Positions 1-8,223 of a stretch of 12,688 nucleotides of DNA are shown one piece after another. The notes below the pieces were generated by a model. It was not told the origin of the DNA. It saw only the letters and a program-made list of their open reading frames with translations, and ran no database searches. The stretch is from contig MU401983.1 in the NCBI GenBank assembly GCA_022579005.1, positions 1 through 12,688 of the forward strand, written 5' to 3'. This DNA is from Poronia punctata (Eukaryota > Ascomycota > Sordariomycetes > Xylariales > Xylariaceae). The position numbers and the translations under genes are program-made. Numbering within the stretch: the first letter of the stretch is position 1; every line of letters starts with the position of its first letter.

Positions 1-1820
1 TAAAGTTTATAAACAAGCTATTATTATTAACTTACTTTAATAATATAAAGTTTTTTTAATATTTTATACTTTATTAGTTTGCTTAGCAATATAAGAGCTA
101 CCTAGCTAAAATGCGCTAAATAAGCCTTATAATAATAAAGCAAAAAGTATAGTTATAGTAAAATATAATAAAAAAAAAAAACTTTAATAGTTATTTAATA
201 AAATTCTTAACTATAAGTAGTATAAAACCAAAGGCTTAATATATAAAGTTAAGTAGCTAGCACCTTACTAGCTATTATAAAAACTAGCATATAACCTAAA
301 AAAAAACAAAGCTAAAATAGTAGCATTTTACTAGCGTAACTTAAATAAACTAAAGCTACTAAAATAGCTTTAAATGCTGCAAGACAAAACTAAGATGCTA
401 GCAAGCTAATTTTACACTTTTAGCACGCTATTACTAAACACGTTGCTATATAAGCTTTTTAAATTTTTTATTAAAAAATTTTTAAAATTTTTTTTATTTT
501 TTTTATTTTGCTTTTAAAAAGCTGACAACATACTTTTTAGTTACTTTTATAACGCTATTAAAGCTAAAGCGGCCTAACCTTAACAAGCTAATACTATACT
601 TACTATAACTAAAGCTTTTTACTTTATAAATAAATAGCTAGCAGCATATTATTAAAAAGCTTTTAAACGTTTTTAATATTTTTTATATAATAGTTATTAA
701 TAACTATAGCCTAGCAAATAGCAGCAAAAAACTAACGCTTTACTTTTTTTTAGCTAGCAGCTCTTATATTGCTAAAAAAAAAGTAAAGTAACTACGTATT
801 AAACTAAATAAAAAGCCTTTTGCGCTTTTTGCTTTTTAAACGCAAATTAGTAGCAAAAGCAAGCTTTTAGCAACTTTAAAAAAACTGCTAGTAAGCAATT
901 TTTATACTTTATAATATTATTAGTAGTAATATAATAATAAGTTATAAGCAATATATACGCTTTTAAACTTTTTTGCAAAAGCTAAACTATGCTTTAAATA
1001 AATAATTTTCTTTATATTTTTAAAAGCAGCTACTAGCTTTACTACTATATTAAAAATAGCTTAGCAGGTATTGTTAAAGTAAATAAAACTATAAAACTTT
1101 TTAAAATTTTTAAAATTCTTATTATTATTATTATTGTCGCTTTTTTAAAGCGCGGTAACCTATAATAAAAGCGCTATTAAATCCTAGGCGTTTTTTAATA
1201 TATACGCAGTTAGCTATGCAGCTTATTAAATATATATAAAGATTTTTTTTTTATTTTTTTTTACTTACTACCTTATACGTATTTTTATGCTTAACGCATT
1301 GCTTATAACATATAAATAAATTAGTAGCAAAAAAACAGCTAATTTTAAGCATATTGCTAGCGCGCTAGCTTAGCTTTATTTTTTTATATTTTTTAACTAA
1401 GGTTTAAATATAGTAAAAACAAATCTTTTTTACTAAGCAAACCAGATAGTAAACAAGTATAATGCTATAATAAAAAAGCTTTAACTTAAAAGCGCAATAT
1501 AAAGGATTAAAAGTATAACAATTAAAAATAACTAATTACAGGCAAAAAGGTAGTAAAAAAAGGTAAAAATAAAAAAGAAGTAAAAGCAAGTAAAAATAAA
1601 AGCGCAAGCATAAAAATTTAAAAAGTACAATAATAAACAATAGTGCTTATAAGGTAGTTATGCTATAAAAGCAAGCCCTTTTTGTTTTAAAGGCGCTTTT
1701 GCTGCAAAATGCCTGCTTTTATACAAATGCTCTTTTTTAAAAAACGCAGCCTTGTTTTCTTTTCTTGTTTTTATTTTTTTTTTTTTATATATAGCTGCGG
1801 TTAGCTACAATTTAAAAAAA
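1..1820. repeat. AT-rich, RIP-like degraded repeat block (left)
   Basis: The block is extremely AT-rich, full of TpA steps and homopolymer A/T runs, with stop codons in every frame and no open frame of useful length. Remaining G and C sit mostly in GC, GCT and GCA contexts. This is the look of repeats mutated by RIP in Pezizomycotina. The segment at about 1540-1610 is purine-rich and would encode a lysine-rich tail on the plus strand, as retrotransposon polyproteins often do near their C-terminus. The block stops abruptly at a purine tract next to an LTR-like sequence, so part of it is probably the internal region of a plus-oriented gypsy element. No protein domain can be read from it directly. 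Confidence 0.75.
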
Positions 1821-1824
1821 GGGG
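1814..1824 (+). other. Polypurine tract of LTR retrotransposon
   Basis: A run of seven A followed by GGGG lies three bases before a TGTTACGG sequence. A purine tract directly upstream of a TG-starting repeat is the plus-strand priming site of LTR retrotransposons. Here it marks the end of the internal region of a plus-oriented element. The assignment depends on the adjacent LTR call. Confidence 0.55.
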
Positions 1825-1827
1825 TAC

Positions 1828-1960
1828 TGTTACGGTTCCGGTCTCGGTGCCTACGTATATAGGCTAAGTTTACACCAAAACGCCTATATAAGTAAATACA
1901 GAAGACCTTTGCTTCTTAGAGAAACCTTCCCTCCTTGTACAATAACAATAAGTTATTACA
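1828..1960 (+). mobile_element. Probable 3' LTR of a Ty3/gypsy-like element
   Basis: The segment begins TGTTACGGTTCC immediately after the polypurine tract, a beginning common in fungal Ty3/gypsy LTRs. Two right ends are possible: TAACA at 1947, an exact inverted match to the TGTTA start, or TTACA at 1960. The LTR would then be 120 or 133 bp, which is short for the group. Inside it, CCTATATAAG (1883-1892) looks like a TATA box. It also forms a 9-bp inverted repeat with TATATAGGC at 1856-1864. The LTR has ordinary composition although the adjoining internal region is strongly AT-mutated. The second LTR, primer-binding site and target-site duplication are outside the window, so the family assignment is inference. 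Confidence 0.6.
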
Positions 1961-3790
1961 GACCCCCCGGCAGTGTAGACTGTGACAGGAGGACGTTTAA
2001 GACGGACAGACATGTTCGTTCAGGTCAACTTGACATAGCTATATGGTGGTATCGATCGGTAGATGATAAATGATTGTTCGACAGGTAGTTTAGGATCCGG
2101 TTAAGTTGATGCCTCTCCTTTCCATACATGAATAATATATATCCAAGTAAATATCACAACGGACACGCCATCGTGAGGGGCGGAAGGGCTACATATTGTA
2201 AAATACTTATTTCTTAAAGGTAAGGTCCTAGACGATAAACCAAGTAATTACTTCTTAACTGGTGGTTAGGTTAGTCAAGACGTGTTTTGACTCTTGATTC
2301 TTTCAACAAGTGGTATGAAACCGGGTATTCCCCTGGTAACTTACATGTCGTATTGAAAGACAAGACAATGTGTCGCATCCCAACCCCTGGGTATGTTGCT
2401 TATTACGATTAAATGGACACAAGGAAAGCCAAGGCATATGAGATGTAAACATGATACGTCCGCTTGACTCGTGTCTTTTCCGTGTAGTCCTCACTTGTCC
2501 TAGAAACCGATCCCGTCTTTCGAAACATACCCTCTTACATGTGGGGATGTGAGTTAGAGAAGTCATAATGTTTGATTTCTCGTAGGCGATCTGCTCAGCT
2601 TTTGCCTGTTCGACATTTCAAGTCTACACGTCTGCTTCATTTGGACAATGTGAATCACTCAGGGGGTCGCTCACAGACTCTACCTACAACTTTGGTTTGT
2701 CTAGTGTTAGTCGTCCCAAGCCAGATCAGAAACGACGGTGCTCCCCCTTAAATTTTGCCACTGGGATGAAATACATAGAATGATCACTTGTCACAGACAC
2801 TCCCCGAGCTCCACTGGCTACACTGATATGTCTTGTCCCTGTTATCTATGGTTAGATGGAGGAAAGGGAAAATATGCTCTCCCAGGACATGCTTACTCCC
2901 AGACGCTGGTTTGGTTTATTATAATATGATATCTCAGCATTGGCTTGACATCAACCAGGGGAATATAGTGATAGAAAGGCGGAGAAACAGGTAAGATAGT
3001 TTTCTATTCTCCTGGCTTCAAGGCATCGGGCAGCGTGATAAGTTGTTGGGTAGGTATAATACCAGTTGCGTAACTCGTTGTTCTATCACATGGCTCGCAC
3101 ACAGCTTTTGGTAGTTGTGTTTTCCGAATTATCTGGTGTGTACATAGAGTTTCGTGCCTATGAATGATGACGAGAGGGAACGGCATCAAGGGGGTGGACT
3201 GTGATGGAAGAAGCAGCATGGTAATCTACGGGCTCCATGGTGTGGTCATGTTCATACAGATCTAGACATGCAGATGACCTCCTCGCTAGTTTGTCTTAAC
3301 GGGAGGCAGGTTCACCCGTATATGTTTGCCCTATGTTGTTTTTGCATGTGCAACTACCTCAGAGGCACGGAGCGTACTGCAAAGGACTATAAAGGGGTAA
3401 AAACCTATCACTAGGCATGATTTCAAGAGATTGGTAGAGATAGGGCATCGACCTGTGTATGTATGCTTCGTTACTGACTCGAGCTTACAATTGCATTAAA
3501 GTGAGAAAGGGAAAAGGCTTTTCTAGCCCAAGCTTTAGCATTGATCTGGCAACATTGGAACTTATTCCTCCCTTTATGTAGACCTAGTCGAATGTGGCCC
3601 ATGAGACTGGTCTTTGCGCAATGAACGTCCTCGATCGATACTGCTCTCCAATACTTGAAACTGATATTAACTTGAAAATGGCAGTATCTTTTAACTACTC
3701 CTCGCATAAGCACGTAACACAGAATATTTGTGGTATCTTGACCCAGAAAACCCACCATGATAGATACCTAAGATAAACAACTTCGCGCTC
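1961..3790. other. Mid-GC intergenic region without a credible gene
   Basis: Composition returns to ordinary levels after the LTR, but open frames are short (under 96 codons), lie on both strands, overlap each other and show no recognisable protein character or splice-linked continuation. No tRNA-like B box (GTTCRANNC) with a matching cloverleaf was found. It may be decayed single-copy DNA or long flanking sequence of the gene ending at 3791. Confidence 0.6.
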
Positions 3791-4330
3791 TCATATCGGC
3801 TGGACTGATTTCAGACAAGCCACCATGAAACAAGCCCAGGCAGGGACGTCCGCAAGCCAGGACCTGACCTTATGTACACGAAGCCATTCACGGAGAGATA
3901 CAAGCCCCTGGCCCTTTGGCTCATTATCCACGAGAGCCTTTATCTTGTACACTGCGAGAAGGTTAACCAACCTTAGGTAGCCGCAGACCCGGCTAGAAGG
4001 TGATCACTTACTAATAAGCGGTACAAAGGCCATATGGAAAAAGGCAAACGCAGTTCCTGCCGCGTACCACTTCCACGCGGTATTCGGACGGACGTAAATG
4101 TTAGAAATCCCCGTGGCCGTCGTTAGCGTGTATAGGGCGCCGATCTCCCATATGCCTTTTGTGAAGAAGGCTTTGAAATAAGGGGGGATAATCTCGTTCG
4201 CCCTGTTTAGACCGGGGAAGAGGCGTAGAAAGAGAGATTGGTCGTGGGAGAAGCGCATGGCCATTGTGGATGTAACGACGGGTGCTAAGCGCAATAGTAC
4301 GAGGGGATCGAAGAACGCCTTGGATGCCAT
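3791..4330 (-). CDS. Small four-helix membrane protein, DUF1772-like
   Basis: Two exons, 4330-4012 and 3951-3791, give 480 nt and 159 residues. The start is the first ATG in the frame, with A at -3; the open frame upstream of it has no ATG. Exon 1 ends at a GTAAGT donor. Reading straight through would stop three codons later, whereas splicing restores a coherent tail ending VRSWLADVPAW...KSVQPI. Four hydrophobic segments are visible, near residues 7-22, 62-82, 87-108 and 140-155. The WYAAG...FVPLI segment followed by a W(L)xVHxVR motif is reminiscent of the DUF1772 group, which includes anthrone-oxygenase-like proteins of polyketide clusters. I see no neighbouring biosynthetic genes, and enzymatic activity is not demonstrated. 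The gene appears intact. The family assignment is from memory of the pattern; the exon structure is read from the sequence. Confidence 0.75.
3952..4011 (-). other. Intron of the DUF1772-like gene (60 bp)
   Basis: Donor GTAAGT starts at 4011 on the minus strand. The acceptor CGCAG ends at 3952. A TTAAC branch-like site lies about 15 nt before the acceptor. Splicing joins ATTA to TG, making an ATG codon for methionine and keeping the frame open for 53 more codons. Size and signals are typical for filamentous ascomycetes. Confidence 0.8.
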
Positions 4331-4414
4331 TTTGAAGAGGTGAATGCTAATCAAGCCGGGATTGTAGAGTGGGGGGTCGCTTTTGATTTGTAGGCCGGGT
4401 CTTATTCCCAAGAG

Positions 4415-4426
4415 CTACCTAGGTAG
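4415..4426. promoter_or_regulatory. 12-bp palindrome CTACCTAGGTAG
   Basis: A perfect palindrome 85 bp upstream of the membrane-protein ATG. CCTAGG-centred palindromes of this kind are frequent in promoters of several Pezizomycotina. A role as a transcription-factor site is inferred from position and symmetry only. Related half-motifs (CTACCTAG, CCTAGGTA-like) recur at about 5089-5096. Confidence 0.4.
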
Positions 4427-4521
4427 TTTCGTGACGTGTAGGTTGAGGCATAGCTATGATATGTTGGCCGTTGTGTAAGCCTTGACCCAAAGGAAAATAC
4501 ACGGAGCAGGCGGCTTACATA

Positions 4522-4536
4522 CCCCCCCCCCCCCCC
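4522..4536. repeat. C15 homopolymer
   Basis: An uninterrupted run of fifteen C, followed by ACC, in the divergent intergenic region. Its length is prone to slippage and to sequencing error, so exact counts may vary between isolates or assemblies. Confidence 0.9.
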
Positions 4537-5413
4537 ACCATATGATACTATTTTTGGAACAGCATCTTCTTGAGCTGCGAAGCGGGACATGCAAGTCGAT
4601 TGATTATTAATAGTTTCATTGTGCAGAATGGTAGTACTACAAGTTTGGTTATTGGATATTAACTGAATGGTAAAAGAGCAGTTGATGCTTTGGACCAGTA
4701 GGTAGACTGTAGGGAGGAAAGCGGGATCAGTTTCGAAGAGGCCGGAGCCGTGTAGGTGGAACGCACCACATGTTAGTCGGCCGAAAAAGCTCAAGTTTGG
4801 CAAGGGTCAGATGCCGATGGTTTGGCCGATTTATTGGACCGCCGTAGCCGGAAACCCAGGACGGAGGTGAATGAATAAGGCAGCACCACGCCATTGAGCA
4901 TGAGTACTTGTTTATGAGCTGTTTAAAAGAAGGCGGACAGGTGCAATGTATATACTACATGCTATTGTGGCCCGTATCAGGGCGATTTCCATATTACAAA
5001 GAAAAAATGTGCAGACTAATACAAAGGTATATTTCCCGTACTAGACCTTAAGATATGGCCAACAAAATGGCATATTGGGTGCCTACAGGCTACCTAGAAA
5101 ATATATTCCGGTCTGAAAAGCAATTTGTCGACACGTAAAGCACCTACCGGCCTGGCACATATACCAGAGCGTCGAGTTCTACCTGCCTAACGTAGCTCGG
5201 AAACATACGTGCCTTCCGCCACTTATCATTTGACTAGAGGAATGTAGAAGCATAATGCCCGTGGTGCCTTCTATTTTCTTTCAACCTACCTGATTCATCT
5301 AGAAAGGGGATCAGGCCCTTCAGAACTCACGGGTAAGCACCTACACTCTACAGCCCCATATCTTGGGCACCATATACCTTACTCTTCATCCCCTCGGTTT
5401 GCGGCATCACATA

Positions 5414-5427
5414 AGGTACCGGTACCT
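5414..5427. promoter_or_regulatory. 14-bp palindrome AGGTACCGGTACCT
   Basis: A perfect self-complementary 14-mer made of two GGTACC units, 175 bp upstream of the ATG at 5602. Position and symmetry suit a dimeric regulator site, but no specific regulator can be named. Confidence 0.35.
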
Positions 5428-6045
5428 ACACCAAAACACGACATCTTTACAAGGCACATCCTAATATCCTTTATTTGTCTGTTCCACTAGGTACAGGTGT
5501 CGACGTCTTTTCTCGGCGCTGCCCTCAACGTCCTACGGTCTACCCGCTCTTTCACACAACCCATATATCTAGAGAAGAGGTTGCAAGTATCTACAGAAAC
5601 AATGTCGTCACCACCCACACTTACCCACGGAAGTTCTTCTCAAGGACGAGACAGTCCTTCAGAACCAACCTCGCCCCCGATGCAATATACCATGCGTATC
5701 TCGCAAACGTTTCTGCCAGTTCAGCCTCATTCTAGAGTCGTCGGCCTTTGTACTGTACCCAATCATCGGGCGGGTATGGAGGATCTCGGCTGGCATATCG
5801 CCGATTTCCTCGCGTTCCGCGCATTAATCTGCGGCGACACCCTACCCAAGGCACAGAGATGGATGTCCATGTGTGACATAGGTGCCCTTGTCGCACAACA
5901 TCCTAACCGATATCTCCATGGAAACGATAAACGACTCGTCGGCCTGAACAACCAAGGAGAAAGGGAAGACGATGTCCAGGTCGTTCCCGATGCAGATGAG
6001 ATGATGTAGAAATTCACCTTTGTAGTGCAGAAGACGATTTCAGAG

Positions 6046-7474
6046 ATGAAAAAGGTCGCCAACGAAAATACGTATCCGCTAGTTCTCATCATTTGCGGCC
6101 TGACCTCTCTCGAGCAAGACATTTATTTCGGCGAGTTCTCCGATGGTAGTAGACGTTTGACTCTACATCAGCTCCTGGGAGAAGAAGGGGGAGGAGACGA
6201 AAACAAAGACATTAAAATAATCATCATTACCCCGTCTCTGTTCTCGGCTGGGTGGCAAATCAACGTTATTCCTTCCCCTCCTGGGGGTAGCTTAGACTTA
6301 TTGGCTAAGCAGTTCGGCGGCTTACTTGCCAAGGACCACGTGCGCGACTTCTTGGATGCTCTTGACAGAGACAAGGTCAATCCGGACGCAGGTCTGGCCC
6401 CGGGCGCGCTTATTTCCCCTGGCGAGGTAAAGGAGTTCAGTACTGCACTTCAAAATAAGATCCAGTCCCTTCTTGTCGGTCGCTTTAGCGAAAATCCGCT
6501 AGATCATTCATTTTTATTCGACGGGAATACTGATGACTGGGAGATTCTGATGGGAAGCAGGGAGAAAAGAAGTGACGACCGTGGGATGAGCTGGTACAAA
6601 AAGAGATGGATGGAACTATCGGTCTTGGACGAGGTAGAGCCGGATATCCACGAGAGGTTCTCCTTCCTCGGGAACGCTTTTGGGGGTAACATATCCTCCC
6701 AGATGAATCACATCAAAAGCCTGGCTGAAGAATCGTTTTTAGCTTGGCCGGACCACTGGGCGTCCGCTTTCGGTCAGGCAACGAAAAAGGAAGTGATGCG
6801 GTTCTTTGAGCAGGGACGGGAGAAGCTCGAATGGCAGGAGATGTTCAACATCCTGGAACACCGCGCTACGACATCCACCATGGCCGATATGATTGTCCGA
6901 CACTTTGCGCTACCTGCCCCCGACAACCAGCGATGTCGAGACTGGAATTATCTTCAGTGGAGGGAAAGACGCTCCGATGAGGAAGATGTCTTGAAAACAT
7001 TGATGGGACAGTTTGGTTATGGTACTACTCTGTCCTGGATACCTGGTCCGAACCCACCACCCGTCCACTACTATTCTCCCCGAGTTAAGCTGCAAAGACG
7101 ATTAGAGAGTGCGGCGAACTATGTCCGCGCATCTATGATTTTGACAGCACCGGGAAAAATAAGTCCTAATCAGATCAATGCGTGTAAGTGAAGTGGAAAC
7201 AATCAAGCCGAGCCAAACCAAACCAGACCAGACGGGATGTCCCGGCTAACACAACGTTTTAGTTATTCGCGAGATCCAAGCCAAACAGGTCGAGTATCTG
7301 ATTGAAAGCCCCGACATTTACCAAGCATGCTGTTACTGGTTCAAAGCCATCGGTCTCCCAGTGGGTTCGCACAGTGCTGCGATGACGGCGTTTAAGCTGA
7401 GAATGAATGCTCTACGCACCGTTGAGCATAACATGCCACGGAGAGACACTGATACCGCGCAGCCGCCTCCATAG
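6046..7474 (+). CDS. Longest uninterrupted segment of the interrupted gene (449 residues)
   Basis: This is a nested alternative model of the gene at 5602-7807. It starts at ATG 6046, the first ATG after the upstream TAG, splices 7183 to 7263 and stops at TAG 7472-7474, giving 449 residues. It keeps the two putative caspase-like strands and the middle conserved stretches. It lacks the first 148 residues and the last 110 codons of the full frame. It is the model an automatic gene finder is likely to choose. Whether such a product is made is unknown: the start is internal to what was evidently a longer protein, and an alpha-helical segment before the first strand would be partly cut. Confidence 0.45.
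7184..7262 (+). other. Intron of the interrupted gene (79 bp)
   Basis: Donor GTAAGT lies at 7184. A consensus CTAAC branch site is at about 7246-7250. The acceptor TTTTAG ends at 7262. Without splicing the frame stops at TGA 7189-7191. Splicing creates a TTT codon and opens the frame through FIREIQAKQVEYLIE and beyond. Confidence 0.8.
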
Positions 7475-7807
7475 ATCGGTCCAGCTGAAGTCACGAAGAG
7501 GGTCGCGGTGGAAGTTTGGCTAGGTTCCACGGCGGAAGCAAGCCATACCGAAGAACCTGTGACACCTCCAGTCGTTCTAACTACCGAAGAAGAAGGAGCT
7601 GAAAATCAGGAGTATGACGCCAGACTTGGTCGCCGCTGTCTCCAAATTTACGACCGTCTCACACAGAATAACTCGTTGGCCGAACGTCATGGTCTCGAGG
7701 CGGCTCTTCGAGATAATTGGGAAGATATTACTGAGTTTTGGATGCGTACATATGACGAAACTAGCCTATGGGGAGAATCGGGGGAAGAGATGGAGGAAGT
7801 GTCGTGA

Positions 7808-8223
7808 GTACGCGTCGGAGTTTGATGCATAAAGGATTCTCCTCGCCTGTAAGGATTGTACTACAAAGACTCGGATATGGATGATTTCTTCATGTCCACG
7901 GATTGTGGCTTTGTTTTCATGTATAGAGAGAGGAGTTGATGCAGTGGGATGAGTATGCGCTGGATTGTGTGCCGGAGGGCAAGTGCCAAGGTCTGGCCAG
8001 AAAAACAAGGACTATTACAATAAGCGTTAGATAGATAGATATTTACCCATAGCGAGAGTTTAGCCTATGTCATTAGCGATTTCGTTGCCTTATTTATACA
8101 GTTTCTAAAGTCAAACCACGCCCTCGCTGTGATCACTGATGTAGGCCACTAGTTCTACGCTGAATGACCTGGTACGATACTTACCGGAACTCTAACTTCC
8201 TTCAAACCAATTCTCATTCTATT
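7808..8223. other. Convergent intergenic gap
   Basis: The gap holds the presumed 3' UTRs of the two facing genes. No open frame with protein character is seen. A short TAGA-type tandem (about 8030-8040) and AT-rich stretches near 8217-8235 could contain polyadenylation signals. The TGA at 7805 overlaps a GTGAGT donor-like sequence (7804-7809), so a further small 3' exon of the upstream gene cannot be excluded. Confidence 0.5.

Larger units (their letters stand above)
4331..5601. promoter_or_regulatory. Divergent intergenic region, shared promoter area
   Basis: This 1.27-kb stretch separates the minus-strand membrane-protein gene from the plus-strand gene starting at 5602, so it should hold both promoters. 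It contains a 12-bp palindrome near the first gene, a C15 run and a 14-bp palindrome about 175 bp before the second. Pyrimidine-rich DNA precedes 5602. A TTG-initiated minus-strand frame at 4402-4803 runs through the C15 tract as poly-Gly and looks accidental. No further gene is supported. Confidence 0.55.
5602..7807 (+). pseudogene. Fungal family of unknown function, possibly caspase-like fold, with two in-frame TAG codons
   Basis: The ATG at 5602 has A at -3. Exons 5602-7183 and 7263-7807 total 709 codons in one frame, broken by TAG at 6007-6009 (codon 136) and 7472-7474 (codon 598). Protein-like sequence continues in the same frame after both stops and no frameshift is seen. The protein belongs to a family I recall as widespread in Pezizomycotina and uncharacterised. 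Recognisable stretches are LVLIICGLTSLEQDI (161-174), ITPSLFSAGWQ (209-219), LDHSFLFD (about 300), FLGNAFGGN (about 355) and WPDHW (about 382). The two hydrophobic strands ending in CG and in SLFSAGW resemble the HG and AC(Y)SGGW segments of caspase-like (clan CD) folds, with His and Cys replaced; this is inference. Both stops are one RIP-type transition from CAG or TGG. As written the product ends at 135 residues, unless translation restarts at ATG 6046 or the stops are edited or read through. No weak-site intron convincingly removes the first TAG. Confidence 0.65.

Noticed and set aside
2303..3776. Several 60-95-codon open frames on both strands in the mid-GC region
   Set aside because: They overlap each other, have no coherent composition or splice-linked extensions, and match nothing I recognise. 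They are of the length expected by chance.
4402..4803. 133-codon minus-strand open frame upstream of the membrane-protein gene
   Set aside because: It starts with TTG, has no early ATG, translates the C15 run as poly-Gly and lies in the presumed 5' region of the gene. No family pattern is recognisable.
5980..6024. A 45-bp intron that would remove the first TAG
   Set aside because: The donor (GTCGTT) is poor, no branch site is visible and the intron would be very short. The sequence it removes reads naturally as protein on both sides of the TAG.
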